A DNA stretch of 64,000 nucleotides from Lactiplantibacillus songbeiensis (GCF_005405125.1 NZ_BJDL01000001.1:62001-126000), one strand, 5' to 3'; positions 37,929-48,648 are shown, counted from the stretch's first letter. Notes: generated by a model from the sequence alone, not told the origin. Translations and numbers: made by a program.

Positions 37929-38081
37929 TTAACGCCGGGCGGGTCAAAATTGGCTCAGTGGTGTCGTTTATCTTAGTCGGTGGTTTTCCGACTTAGATAA
38001 AGTCCGGCTTGGAAGACCGCAGTTTGGCTTCCAAACGTGGCCACCACGTTCCAGCCGATTCTGACCCAACCAGAGTGGCAA
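37929..38081 (-). repeat. F1 structured repeat, copy H (reverse, single)
   Basis: Read on the minus strand: outer stem GGTCAGAATCGGCT/AGCCAATTTTGACC (pairs with G-U wobbles), hairpin TTGGAAG/CTTCCAA and hairpin TTTATCTAAGTCGG/CCGACTAAGATAAA. It begins 6 nt after the dus stop. Confidence 0.85.
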
Positions 38082-38086
38082 TCCGC

Positions 38087-39082
38087 CTAGTTAGCTAACG
38101 GCGACTCATCCAAAATCTGTCGAGCTTCTGCGGTGGACTTGGCATCCATCATCGCGTTGCGTAATTCAGTCGCGCCTAACTCTGGACGCGCATAGATCTT
38201 GAAGAAGCGTTTTAATGATGGGAAACGCGGCACATCGTAGCGTTGGCTAAAGTCGTCGAACAAATCTAATTGATAACGCAACAGATCCAATAATTCTGCC
38301 AATGAATGTGGTTGGGGCTGTTGCTCAAACGCAAACGGACTCGCGAAGACGCCACGGCCAATCATAATGCCATCTAATCCGGGATGCGCTTTGGCTAAAG
38401 CCACTCCAGCCTGATAGTTCTCAATGTCCCCATTAATTTGCAATAACGTCTCCGGTGCAATCGCATCGCGCATCTTAATCAACTCATCGATCACCTCAAA
38501 ATGGGCGGGGACTTTACTCATTTCTTGTTTCGTCCGCAAATGAACGGTCAACACCGCCACGTGCTGTTCTAGCAACGTCGGAATCCAAGTCTGCATCTCA
38601 TCGAGTTTACTGTAGCCTAAACGGGTTTTCGCACTGACGGCCAACCCCGATGACTTAGCAGCCGCAATCACATCAACCGCCCATTGCGGATTACGAATCA
38701 AATCGCTGCCACCGTGATTCTTAATGACCGTACCATCGGGACACCCCATGTTAATATCAATCGCCTGATAGCCTTGCGCTTTAACCGCTACCGCAGCACT
38801 AGCAAAATCCGCCGGGTCGTTGCCCCATAGTTGAACCACCGGCATTTGAGATTCAGCTGGCGCCACGTATAACCGACCGTGTACCGGAAACTTCGTCTTG
38901 GGATTCGTAATACCTTTAGCGTACACAAATTCCGTAAAAAATGCATCGGGGGCAGCGGCACGACTGATGACTTGCCGAAAGACAGTGTTACTAACGGCTT
39001 CCATCGGGGCCATCGTAAAAAATGGCCGCTGTTCAGCGCGAGCCTTAGCTGCAATTTGTTGCCAATATCCTGATTCTGTCAC
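38087..39082 (-). CDS. dus: tRNA-dihydrouridine synthase
   Basis: A 331-residue FMN-dependent Dus with TMAPMEAVSNTVFR, the DINMGCPDGTVIKNHGGSDLI active-site region whose cysteine donates the proton, AKTRLGY and GIMIGRGVFA. It reduces uridines in tRNA D-loops; the modified position cannot be told. It appears to be a single-gene unit. Confidence 0.93.
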   Translation of the reverse strand: MTESGYWQQIAAKARAEQRPFFTMAPMEAVSNTVFRQVISRAAAPDAFFTEFVYAKGITNPKTKFPVHGRLYVAPAESQMPVVQLWGNDPADFASAAVAVKAQGYQAIDINMGCPDGTVIKNHGGSDLIRNPQWAVDVIAAAKSSGLAVSAKTRLGYSKLDEMQTWIPTLLEQHVAVLTVHLRTKQEMSKVPAHFEVIDELIKMRDAIAPETLLQINGDIENYQAGVALAKAHPGLDGIMIGRGVFASPFAFEQQPQPHSLAELLDLLRYQLDLFDDFSQRYDVPRFPSLKRFFKIYARPELGATELRNAMMDAKSTAEARQILDESPLAN

Positions 39083-39265
39083 GTTTCAGATGCTCCTCTA
39101 GCTAATTAATTATGGGATTAAGTTTAGCATTAATCGCTAGCACTTGCAGAGTCAATGTTTTAGGTAATTCCAACAAGCAAGTTCTCGGTTCAAGCAATAC
39201 ATTAGGTGCTTCCCACCGCCACCAAATACTAGTCAATTTCCCATAAAAAATCTTCACAATAAAAA

Positions 39266-39320
39266 AGTCATGCATATTCGACCAAATCAACAAAGATCCG
39301 GTCGAATATGCATGACTAAT
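39266..39320 (-). terminator. Strong terminator after the Abi gene
   Basis: On the minus strand AGTCATGCATATTCGACC pairs perfectly with its 18-nt complement and is followed by TTTTTTATTG. It lies 57 nt after the Abi stop. Confidence 0.9.
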
Positions 39321-39376
39321 CAATATTAGAATGACATATATTATTATGACACAAGATAGATTAATCTTGACAAAGC

Positions 39377-40258
39377 TTACTTTTTTAATACCTCACACCA
39401 ATCTTCAGGAAATCCCCAGTCGTTTAAACTGACATTTTCCAAGGTTCTTGTATAATCACAGAGTTCATCAATACAAGAATTATAATATGCTGAACTGAAG
39501 CACAGTTCGCGTAAAATATAAAAAGCTGGAAAAACGGTTGCTTTCCTTAATTCTGGACAAGATGTTATATCTGTTTTAAAAAATTTAGGCGAAGTAGAAA
39601 AGGTCCGTTTAAATGTCCGACTATTATGTGCACAGCAGTTACGCGCCAATGTTAAATAATGTAGCCAGTTCTCCAACCTTTTATTAGTTAAGCCACCATA
39701 TGTGCCTCTAACGAAATCCTTTTGATCTTCAGTTTGTAAATCTGAAAAGAACTTAGAAAATGTTCCTAGCGAACACATCTCAAATACAACCCATAACGGA
39801 AATGTATTCTCGTAGTCATCTCGATAATGTTTAACATATAATTCATTACGCGTCCCAGCCTTCTTTGCATCATCACTAATTTTATCTAAAAAATCAGTTT
39901 TATAGTCAATTGCGCGGAAGAATCCATCATCCGCATAGCAGAGAGGATCATATTTTAACGCTAAAAAATTACCTAATCTTGACTTAATCTGTGTTTCGAC
40001 ACGTACGATTAAACTAAGTAACAACATATGCATTTTTTGATCCAACATGTAGGCACCATACACTTGCTCAAATGTCACATTATTATCAAAGTGATCCTTT
40101 GAATCATAGAATGGAAAGCAGTACCCTTTAAACTTGAAATAACCAATATTTTCAAGTTTTTGTTTTACTTCTTCTGAGTTAGTAACTTTCAACCCTCGTT
40201 GGAACAAAATATCGACTTGCTGCCCAACTGTTGTTGCGGCACGTTCATATTTTCCCAT
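39377..40258 (-). CDS. Abi family (Abi_2) abortive infection protein
   Basis: A 293-residue protein of the Abi_2 family (AbiD/AbiF type). Conserved features are ILFQRGLKV, YFKFKGYCFPFYD near residue 50, IVRVETQIKSRL and the C-terminal RNCCAHNSRTF. The last is the RxxxxH motif of HEPN-type ribonucleases. Such proteins abort phage infection by RNA cleavage. The gene is visibly more AT-rich than its neighbours, stands alone between dus and trpS and has its own strong terminator, which suggests horizontal gain. TTGGAG precedes the ATG at 40258; the frame is open to 40336. Confidence 0.85.
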   Translation of the reverse strand: MGKYERAATTVGQQVDILFQRGLKVTNSEEVKQKLENIGYFKFKGYCFPFYDSKDHFDNNVTFEQVYGAYMLDQKMHMLLLSLIVRVETQIKSRLGNFLALKYDPLCYADDGFFRAIDYKTDFLDKISDDAKKAGTRNELYVKHYRDDYENTFPLWVVFEMCSLGTFSKFFSDLQTEDQKDFVRGTYGGLTNKRLENWLHYLTLARNCCAHNSRTFKRTFSTSPKFFKTDITSCPELRKATVFPAFYILRELCFSSAYYNSCIDELCDYTRTLENVSLNDWGFPEDWCEVLKK

Positions 40259-40379
40259 TATATTTTCTCCAATGTACAAAAAAGTCCTCACTTGGGCCAC
40301 ATTGCTAAGAGGTGTGTGAGGTGCTGTTGATATCATAGTACCTTACACTCTAATTTTTTTCAAGCATAGCATCACTCTA

Positions 40380-40426
40380 ATAAAAAAATTGCCGCCGCTT
40401 TTTTTAAGTGACGACAATTTTTATTA
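40380..40426 (-). terminator. Terminator of trpS
   Basis: On the minus strand AAATTGTCGTC pairs imperfectly with GGCGGCAATTT, followed by TTTTATTAG, a few bases after the trpS stop. Confidence 0.75.
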
Positions 40427-40430
40427 AGCC

Positions 40431-41462
<1,032 letters not shown>

Positions 41463-41475
41463 CTATTTATTGATA

Positions 41476-41705
41476 CAAAAAAATCCCAATCAACTATTAC
41501 TAGTCAATTAGGACGCATTACCGTGGTACCACCTAAATTGCAGAAACTGTTTCTGCCACTCATTACGCCGATAAGGGTGGGTACCCGGTCTAAACTCCGA
41601 ATCTCCAAAAAGCCAATTCGATTGTCCCTCCTAGCTTGCAGCAATTGCTAGGTCTCTGTTGGTTGGACGCCCTACCGTTCTTTTCTTCAACGATTATTTG
41701 ATACT
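41476..41705 (-). promoter_or_regulatory. T-box riboswitch of trpS
   Basis: On the minus strand the T-box sequence TAGGTGGTACCACGG (41521-41535) precedes a terminator made of TCCTAATTGACTA and TAGTTGATTGGGA with TTTTTTT (41477-41514). The preceding 170 nt hold Stem I and other helices. Uncharged tRNA-Trp would stabilise the antiterminator. Confidence 0.92.
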
Positions 41706-41801
41706 AGTGTAAGCGTTACGCGCGCTGGTGTCAAAGTTAGTTTTTCAAGTAATGATTTTTGTTGAAATCTTCAAAAATCATTAGCGTTTATCTAATTTTA
41801 A

Positions 41802-41982
41802 TACGCTTGGTACTAGTTGAAATTGCCGCCTGCCGGTTGGATTCTAAAATGCTGGAACGCCATGGGCCATTTTGAAGCCAAAGTGCGGTCTTCAAAACTG
41901 GCCTTGGCCTAAGTCCGAGCACCCCACTCGCACTAAAGCCAACGACACGGCTGAGCATTTTAGAATCCAACCTCTCGGCTAA
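41802..41982 (+). repeat. F1 structured repeat, copy I (long-stem subtype, forward)
   Basis: Partner of copy B. The 19-bp perfect outer stem is GGTTGGATTCTAAAATGCT with its complement. Compared with copy B, two adjacent bases change on one arm and their partners change on the other. It is preceded by the same TACGCTTGGTACTAGTT. Confidence 0.85.
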
Positions 41983-42029
41983 CTAACAGGAATCAAATAA
42001 TTAATCGTTAATTTTTTAATTTCCGTTAG

Positions 42030-42183
42030 TTAACGCCGAGCGGTCCAGAATTGGCTCAGTGGTGTCGTTTATCTTAGTCGGTGATTTTCCGACTTAGATA
42101 AAGCCCGGCTTGTGAGACCGGTCTGTGGCTCGCAAACGCGGCCACCACGTTCCAGCCGATTCTGGGCCAACCAGAGTGGCAAT
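42030..42183 (-). repeat. F1 structured repeat, copy J (reverse)
   Basis: Read on the minus strand: outer stem CCCAGAATCGGCT/AGCCAATTCTGG, hairpin TTGCGAG/CTCACAA and hairpin TTTATCTAAGTCGG/CCGACTAAGATAAA. It lies 39 nt after the nitrilase stop and forms an inverted pair with copy I across a 47-nt AT-rich spacer. Confidence 0.85.
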
Positions 42184-42221
42184 TTAAGCCAACTAGCAAC
42201 AAATCAATTTTATCCTAAATG

Positions 42222-42998
42222 CTAATACAACTCAGTCCGCCGATCCGCAAAGACTGGCATACTCCCCCGAACGGCAGCCACCTGCTGCAAGTCTATTGTC
42301 GCGGTCACCACAGTTGGTTGATCCTGCGTTTCGGCGACCACTTGCCCCAGCGGATCAATCACTAATGATTGACCGCCAAAGTCATTATCAGGATCACTAC
42401 CGACGCGATTAACTGCCACAACGTAGGCCTGATTTTCAATGGCCCGTGCTTGCAACAGGAGCCGCCATTGTGGCAGGCGCACGGTTGGCCACTCGGCTGA
42501 GACAAAAATTACTTGTGGTCCCTGGGCAGCTTGCTTGCGTAACCATTCGGGGAAACGGATGTCATAACAGATGACGCCCATCGCTGGCACCTCATCGAGT
42601 ACAAATCGATTCTCAGTCCGACCAGCTGTAATATAGCGGTCTTCACGCATCAATCCGAAACGATGGACTTTATCGTAGCGACTCAGTAATTTCCCTTGCC
42701 GATTAACAACTAACATTTCATTATAGTAGTGACCGTTGCGGGCCACCGCCACCGAACCACCTACGATATTAATCTGGTATTGCCGTGCCAAATCAGTTAG
42801 AACCGTTTGCGTCCGAACGCCATTGAAATCTGCCAATTGGTCAAGCGCTGTTAAGGCATAGCCGGTATTCCACATTTCTGGCAAAACGACCACATCCGCC
42901 TGCTGAACAGCGGCCTGTTTGATTGCGGCCGCAACGCGACGATAATTCTCATCTGGATCACCGAACTTAATATCAATTTGTGCTAACGCTACTTGCAT
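42222..42998 (-). CDS. Nitrilase-superfamily carbon-nitrogen hydrolase (omega-amidase-like)
   Basis: A 258-residue hydrolase with the Glu-Lys-Cys triad: E in VVLPEMWNTGY, K in SRYDKVHRFG and C in GVICYDIRFPEW. It most resembles the YafV/Nit2 branch that deaminates omega-amides such as alpha-ketoglutaramate or repairs deaminated glutathione. The exact substrate is not determined by sequence. Confidence 0.9.
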   Translation of the reverse strand: MQVALAQIDIKFGDPDENYRRVAAAIKQAAVQQADVVVLPEMWNTGYALTALDQLADFNGVRTQTVLTDLARQYQINIVGGSVAVARNGHYYNEMLVVNRQGKLLSRYDKVHRFGLMREDRYITAGRTENRFVLDEVPAMGVICYDIRFPEWLRKQAAQGPQVIFVSAEWPTVRLPQWRLLLQARAIENQAYVVAVNRVGSDPDNDFGGQSLVIDPLGQVVAETQDQPTVVTATIDLQQVAAVRGSMPVFADRRTELY

Positions 42999-43170
42999 CT
43001 CGTCACCCGTTTTTTATTAGAATTATTAAAATAATCTTAGAATAAAGTGGCATTAGTTGCAAGCACATTCATTCGTTAAAATGCAGGCGCTTTGATTGAC
43101 AGCGCTCCTAAATCCGCCTAGAATTGTTCAAGCTATTTACACGAGAATTTAAACGGGAGGCTGGCTGCCA

Positions 43171-45480
43171 ATGACAACACCAGATCAAGAACAACAACAA
43201 GAACAGCGCCGAGTAGATACGGTCGTTAAACAGATCAAGGCTCGCGCTAAAGAGACCGACCGTTTGGTGGCTAAGGCCCACCATGATACCGACATCATTC
43301 AAAAAAACTACGGTGACAACAACTCCGTCAATACCTTTGAAGTTGATGACCGGATTGAAACCAACGCCGAACTGCAACAACAAAAACAAATGGTCGAACG
43401 AGCTGTCGAATCTGAAGCCATCTTAAATCGACAAGTTGGTGTTTTAAAAGACCTCAGCAACTCACCTTACTTTGGCCGCATTGACATCCAAGATGACCCC
43501 GCAGATGATCCCGAACGCCTCTACATCGGGACCGCTTCGTTTGTCGATGAACATCAAAACTTTCTCGTCTACGACTGGCGCGCCCCAATTTCTTCCGTTT
43601 ACTATAATGGGACGCTCGGCAAAGTCGCCTACCAAGCACCCGCTGGCGAACAAACAACCGAGCTATTGAAGAAACGCCAATTCCAGATTGATCATGGTCA
43701 GATCAACAACATGTTCGATACGAACGAGACCGTTGGTGATGAGATTCTGCAATCCGTTCTCGGAGAACAAAACGATGCCTATATGCAAAACATCGTGGCC
43801 ACGATTCAAAAAGAACAAAATGATATCATTCGTGATACTTACAGTGACCTATTAGTCGTCCAAGGCGTCGCCGGGTCTGGAAAGACCTCCGCGATCTTAC
43901 AGCGGATCGCCTTTCTGTTATACCATTCACGCGCTTCACTCGAAGCTGACCAGATGGTGTTATTCTCACCTAACCGGCTATTCAGCCACTATATTTCGGA
44001 GGTCTTGCCGAGTTTAGGGGAACGTAATATGCGCCAAGTGACGTTAGCGGAATTCCTCAGTGCCCGTTTTCAAGGCCTAACCGTCCAAAGTCTCTTTGAA
44101 CGCTACGAAAGTGACCAACAAGCCCCAGCGACCAGTGCGGCGATTCGTGACTTTCAAGAAGGGGCCGCCTTTATGGCCCAAGTTGACGCCTATTGTCACC
44201 AGTTACCGGCTGACAAGCTGCGGTTCACTAACATCGTCTTCAACGGCGATGTCTTCTTCACCCGCGCAGAAATCACAGCGATTGCCACTAGCTTACCCAC
44301 TGCCATGCAACCAGCTGACCGGTTCTTAGCTATCAAGAACACGTTGATCAAACGACTTAAACACCGCATCGATCATGAAGCTCAAGCTGATTGGGTCAAC
44401 GAACAGATCGACCAATTATCGGATGAAGCCTATCACGACTTACTTGGTGACAAACGCCGTGGCGCCTTTCAATCGTTGGATGATGAAGTCTTCTATATTG
44501 GTAAGCAAATCGTAACCAAGCGCTTGCGCCAAGTTTATGATGCCATTTATAACGGCTATTTCTTAGATACTTATGAACAATACAATGATTTCTTAGCTCA
44601 AGTCGACTGTCCAGCCGCGGTTACCGAAACCGATTGGAACGCACGAATCAAAGCCTTCCGTGCCGGAATTGAATACCACCGGATTGACTTAATTGACTGC
44701 GCGCCGCTCTTATTATTACGCGATATTTTAACCGGTAGCGGACAAAATCGACGCATGCAATACCTATTCGTCGATGAGATGCAAGATTACTCGTTAGCGC
44801 AATTGCTTTACATTAAGCACGCCTTTCCACTTGCCAAGTTCACCCTACTAGGTGACAGTGAGCAAGCCCTATTCAAAGGAATCGAACAACCTAAACAGTT
44901 ACTAGAACGTTTACGCGATGCCTTTCAGGTACGGCGGGCTAATTTAATTACGTTGAATAAGAGTTATCGGTCGACCTTACAAATCACGAATTTCGCTAAA
45001 GCGCTTTTACCAGATGGCGACCAGATTCAAGCCTTTACACGAGAGGGCGCCTTACCGAAAGTGATGATTCGTTACGATGAAGATAGTGCCTTACAAGGTT
45101 TACTGACGGAAGTTCATCAGCAGCTTGAACACACCCACACGGTCGCTGTTTTGACACGGAATATGGCAGATAGCAAGAAAGTCTACCAATTCTTGAAACA
45201 TCATACCGTGGCGACATTGATGGCGGATAGTGACCGGACGATGCCACAGGGCGTCATTGTCTTGCCGATTTACTTAGCTAAAGGGTTAGAATTCGATGCC
45301 GTCATTGCCTATGACATTTCCGCTCAGAACTACCCAGATGCGAATTCAGTTGGCTTACTCTATACGATTGCGTCACGGGCAATGCACCACCTAACGCTAC
45401 TCAGCGTTGGTGATGTCTCACCATTAATCGTACATCTTGATCCCACGTTATTTACCATTGAACATCAAGTCCGCGTCTAA
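43171..45480 (+). CDS. HelD-like UvrD/Rep-family helicase
   Basis: A 769-residue SF1 ATPase. A long N-terminal coiled-coil-like region (1-110) precedes Walker A VVQGVAGSGKTSAIL near residue 232, FVDEMQDYS (Walker B), LGDSEQALFKGIEQP, LNKSYRST and a C-terminal YLAKGLEFDAVI. The layout fits HelD, which binds RNA polymerase and recycles stalled complexes. GGGAGG precedes the ATG. It is the first plus-strand housekeeping gene in a mostly minus-strand region and ends in its own terminator. Confidence 0.88.
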   Translation: MTTPDQEQQQEQRRVDTVVKQIKARAKETDRLVAKAHHDTDIIQKNYGDNNSVNTFEVDDRIETNAELQQQKQMVERAVESEAILNRQVGVLKDLSNSPYFGRIDIQDDPADDPERLYIGTASFVDEHQNFLVYDWRAPISSVYYNGTLGKVAYQAPAGEQTTELLKKRQFQIDHGQINNMFDTNETVGDEILQSVLGEQNDAYMQNIVATIQKEQNDIIRDTYSDLLVVQGVAGSGKTSAILQRIAFLLYHSRASLEADQMVLFSPNRLFSHYISEVLPSLGERNMRQVTLAEFLSARFQGLTVQSLFERYESDQQAPATSAAIRDFQEGAAFMAQVDAYCHQLPADKLRFTNIVFNGDVFFTRAEITAIATSLPTAMQPADRFLAIKNTLIKRLKHRIDHEAQADWVNEQIDQLSDEAYHDLLGDKRRGAFQSLDDEVFYIGKQIVTKRLRQVYDAIYNGYFLDTYEQYNDFLAQVDCPAAVTETDWNARIKAFRAGIEYHRIDLIDCAPLLLLRDILTGSGQNRRMQYLFVDEMQDYSLAQLLYIKHAFPLAKFTLLGDSEQALFKGIEQPKQLLERLRDAFQVRRANLITLNKSYRSTLQITNFAKALLPDGDQIQAFTREGALPKVMIRYDEDSALQGLLTEVHQQLEHTHTVAVLTRNMADSKKVYQFLKHHTVATLMADSDRTMPQGVIVLPIYLAKGLEFDAVIAYDISAQNYPDANSVGLLYTIASRAMHHLTLLSVGDVSPLIVHLDPTLFTIEHQVRV

Positions 45481-45493
45481 CTACCGGGCACTA

Positions 45494-45534
45494 AAAAACA
45501 TCTTCAGCTAATTTAGCCGAAGATGTTTTTTTAA
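45494..45534 (+). terminator. Terminator of the HelD-like gene
   Basis: ACATCTTCAGCTAA pairs with TTAGCCGAAGATGT (one mismatch), followed by TTTTTTTA. Confidence 0.88.
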
Positions 45535-45559
45535 TAAGTTAAGTTTTGATTGATGCAAA

Positions 45560-45712
45560 TTGCCACTCTGGTTGGCCTAGAATTGGCTGGAACGTGGTGG
45601 CCACGTTTTTGAGCCACAGAGCAGTCTCAAAAGCCGGGCTTTATCTAAGTCGGAAAACCACCGACTAAGATAAACGACACCACTGAGCCAATTCTAGTCC
45701 GCCCGGCGTTAA
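45560..45712 (+). repeat. F1 structured repeat, copy K (forward)
   Basis: Outer stem CTAGAATTGGCT/AGCCAATTCTAG is perfect and differs from copy A at two pairs by double substitutions. Hairpins are TTTTGAG/CTCAAAA and TTTATCTAAGTCGG/CCGACTAAGATAAA. It lies after the HelD terminator. Confidence 0.85.
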
Positions 45713-45760
45713 AAAGTCTTACTTTCAAGTTAGTCGTCAACCATATTAATCCGATCATTC

Positions 45761-45918
45761 AGCGTAGGGCGGGCTGGATGACGCTCAGTGGTGTCGTTTG
45801 ACTTGAGCTGGGGGATTTTTCCCAGTTCTAGTCAAAGCCCGGCTTGAAAGACCGCTTCTCAGGCTTTCAAACGCGGCCACCACGTTCCAGCGTCAGTCCA
45901 GACCAACCGTAGCGGCAA
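45761..45918 (-). repeat. F1 structured repeat, copy L (reverse)
   Basis: Read on the minus strand: outer stem TGGACTGACGCT/AGCGTCATCCA with one bulge, hairpin TTGAAAG/CTTTCAA and a long third hairpin starting TTTGACTAGAACTGGG. It lies 12 nt after the antiporter stop, forming an inverted pair with K between two convergent genes. Confidence 0.85.
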
Positions 45919-45929
45919 CCTAAACTAGT

Positions 45930-47111
45930 TTACGCCGACTTATCGCTAACCACTAACTTTGGTGCCCGGTTAATGGCGTCTTTTAGGACAAATGGTGCAA
46001 TGATGGTGACCAGAATAATGACTAAAATAACGTCTGAATAATAATCGCCGGATAATAAATGCGCAGAGAATCCAATTTGAGCCGTGATCAATGCCATTTC
46101 ACCACGAGAAATCATCCCCGCACCGACCAGATAATTACTCGACCCACTAAAACCGTTCAAGCGAGCGCCCAGGCCACAACCGACTAATTTCGTTAGGACA
46201 CCCAAGACCGTCATCACCGCAATGAATGGTAGTGCTGCCCAGAAACCGTCAAACGTCATATTCAACCCAACGCTGGCGAAAAACAACGGAATAAACATCG
46301 TATAGCCGACCGGTTCCACACTGATATCGACTTGGTGCTGATAGTCAGTTTGAGCAACCGCGACCCCGGCGAAGAATGCGCCAATCGCACCACTCAGGCC
46401 GACTAAATCCGCAACCCAAGCCATTGCCAAACAAATGATAATCGCTATAATCGTGGGACTGGCTGCCATCAAAAGATGGTCACTCAGTTGCATCAAATAC
46501 GGTGCAACCCACTTCACTAATAAGAAGACGCCCACAAAAAACGCGACTTGTTCCAATAAGACGATACCGATATTAGATTGCGTCCCACTACCAGAGTCAC
46601 CCATCATCGAAATCATCAGACTTAACAAAATGACCCCAATAATATCATCCGCGACGGCTGCACCGAGAATCGTCGCGCCCTCTTTAGTATCCAGTGCCTT
46701 GAACTCTTTTAACACTTCGACGGAAATAGAGACTGACGTGGCCGAAAAGATCACGCCGATAAACAATGACTCAAACCACGTAAAGTGAAATAACCGACTC
46801 GTGACCCCCATAATTACGACTGGAAAAATCACACCGATGACGGCCACAATAATAGCTGGCCGCAAATACTTCTTTAGCAACGTCAGATTACTTTCCAAGC
46901 CACCAATAAACATCAGGACAATCACCCCGATGTCCGAAAACGTTTGGACGAGGGTATTGAGCTGGACCCAATTTAAAATCGCCGGTCCCAGCAAAACGCC
47001 CACCAAAATTTCCCCAATCACGGCCGGAATCCCGGCACGATGGGCAAAGTGTCCCGCTAAGGTCGTCGCAACTAATAATAAACACAAAGTTCCTAAAAAG
47101 CTCACTGCCAT
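45930..47111 (-). CDS. Cation:proton antiporter (CPA2 family)
   Basis: A 393-residue membrane protein with about 12-13 helices and the CPA2/NapA-like pattern AVIGEILVGVLLGPAIL, FIGGLESNLTLLKKYL, FSATSVSISVEVLKEF and the AAVADDIIGVILLS region, where two aspartates take part in ion exchange. It would exchange Na+ or K+ for H+. The protein ends after the membrane domain, with no TrkA-N domain. Confidence 0.92.
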   Translation of the reverse strand: MAVSFLGTLCLLLVATTLAGHFAHRAGIPAVIGEILVGVLLGPAILNWVQLNTLVQTFSDIGVIVLMFIGGLESNLTLLKKYLRPAIIVAVIGVIFPVVIMGVTSRLFHFTWFESLFIGVIFSATSVSISVEVLKEFKALDTKEGATILGAAVADDIIGVILLSLMISMMGDSGSGTQSNIGIVLLEQVAFFVGVFLLVKWVAPYLMQLSDHLLMAASPTIIAIIICLAMAWVADLVGLSGAIGAFFAGVAVAQTDYQHQVDISVEPVGYTMFIPLFFASVGLNMTFDGFWAALPFIAVMTVLGVLTKLVGCGLGARLNGFSGSSNYLVGAGMISRGEMALITAQIGFSAHLLSGDYYSDVILVIILVTIIAPFVLKDAINRAPKLVVSDKSA

Positions 47112-47147
47112 CCATCCTTTAAATATGTCGTAAGTTCATGATACACC

Positions 47148-48524
47148 TTAATCTTGATTCGTTTTGTAACTGCGCGCTGCCAAGGTCCGTTGAATCAGGT
47201 AGCCACCCAGGCCAATCGCTAATCCAATCAACGCTGGGACCACCCAGTCCATACCCAACTTCGCCATCGGTAAAGTTTTCGCATCCCAAGCTAATAAGTG
47301 TTGCGCCCAACCTTGTCGCGTCACGATTGCGGGAGCCGAACCCAGCGCATCGAATAATGCTGGTATCAAAGTAAACCCAGTCGTCCAACGATAGACACCC
47401 GTATTACGATGAAATAGCGGTGACAGAATCGATAAGACGATCAACGTAATCGCTAAAGGATACAAGAACATGAGCATTGGCGTTGACCAAGCGATAATCT
47501 GATCCAAACCAATATTGGCAATTAAGAACGAGGCGCCACAAGAAAGCCGATTCCAAGTTCGATAGGAAATCTTTGGGAATTTCACATGTAACGCTTCTGA
47601 AAATGACGATGCCAAGCCAACCGCCGTCGTTAAACAAGTTAACGTAGCCATAATCGCTAACATAATCTCCCCAGGAACGCCGAAGAACGCCTTGGCAATT
47701 TGTGAAAAGGCAATCCCGCCATCGACTGACAACTTAAAGTGGGTTAACGATGTCGCGCCAAGCCAGATTAAGCCGAGATAGATCAGTGCTTCTAGCGAAA
47801 TGCTCAACAAACTAGATTTAGCAGCCGTTTTCGCAATCGCCGTTGGGTTATGCTGTCCTAACCCACGAATAACCGTGACAACGGCAATCCCGAATAGTAA
47901 AGCAGCTAAGGCATCCATCGTATTATACCCTTGTAAGAAGCCATTCAGAAAAGCATGTTGCTGATAAGCCGTCGTCGTAGCGGTCATTTTCGCAATACCT
48001 AAAGGATGCGTAAACGCCATCCCAAAGATAACCGCTAGCAGAATCAAAAAGGCCGGATTGAGCAACTTGCCGATCATGTCCACAATTCCCGTTGGTTTCC
48101 GGGAAGCCCAATAGGTGATACTGAAGAAAATCAATGAATAAATGAACAAGTAAAACGGGGCTTGACTGGTACTGATATGACTAGCAATCCCAATCTGAAA
48201 CGGCGTTGTGGCCGTCCGTGGTGTTGCAAACAACGGGCCAAGGGTGGCGCAAGTTAGCATCATAAATGCTGTGGCGTAATGTTTGCCAATTGGCCGGGCA
48301 AGATCATAAATACCGGTACTGCGGGTAATACTAATCGCAATAATGCCGAGTAACGGTAAGAGTGTCCCGGTCAATAAGAAGCCCCAACCAGCCGTTAACC
48401 AATGACTACCGGCCAATTGACCTAAATGAATCGGAAAGATAAGATTACCGGCACCAAAGAACATGCCGAACAACATTGAACCGATAATGAGATAATGTTT
48501 GAATGTTAATTTTTGATTGGACAT
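47148..48524 (-). CDS. brnQ: Branched-chain amino acid transporter (LIVCS family)
   Basis: A 458-residue, 12-helix transporter of the BrnQ family, with FGMFFGAGNLIFPIHLGQLAG at the N-terminus. It imports leucine, isoleucine and valine with a cation. A T-box leader lies upstream, so it responds to uncharged tRNA. The ATG at 48524 has AGGAG 9 nt before it. A small frame with a stronger ribosome site starts 97 nt upstream and overlaps this start. Confidence 0.94.
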   Translation of the reverse strand: MSNQKLTFKHYLIIGSMLFGMFFGAGNLIFPIHLGQLAGSHWLTAGWGFLLTGTLLPLLGIIAISITRSTGIYDLARPIGKHYATAFMMLTCATLGPLFATPRTATTPFQIGIASHISTSQAPFYLFIYSLIFFSITYWASRKPTGIVDMIGKLLNPAFLILLAVIFGMAFTHPLGIAKMTATTTAYQQHAFLNGFLQGYNTMDALAALLFGIAVVTVIRGLGQHNPTAIAKTAAKSSLLSISLEALIYLGLIWLGATSLTHFKLSVDGGIAFSQIAKAFFGVPGEIMLAIMATLTCLTTAVGLASSFSEALHVKFPKISYRTWNRLSCGASFLIANIGLDQIIAWSTPMLMFLYPLAITLIVLSILSPLFHRNTGVYRWTTGFTLIPALFDALGSAPAIVTRQGWAQHLLAWDAKTLPMAKLGMDWVVPALIGLAIGLGGYLIQRTLAARSYKTNQD

Positions 48525-48621
48525 AAGCAAAGACTCCTCGTGTGTTGACTGTAGTAACGACAGCTAATTCGTCATTGCTTGGCACTCGACTAAGACCACC
48601 ATAACTTGTTGTTTGAAACAT
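48445..48621 (-). CDS. Putative upstream ORF overlapping brnQ (58 aa)
   Basis: ATG at 48621 is preceded by AAGGAGG at good spacing. The frame (MFQTTSYGGLSRVPSNDELA...) lies after the T-box terminator and runs 80 nt into brnQ in another frame. I recognise no homologous protein. It might be a leader peptide that couples or limits brnQ translation, or chance. Confidence 0.3.
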   Translation of the reverse strand: MFQTTSYGGLSRVPSNDELAVVTTVNTRGVFAYVQSKINIQTLSHYRFNVVRHVLWCR

Positions 48622-48648
48622 GCACTCGTCCTCCTTCATCATCAAACG

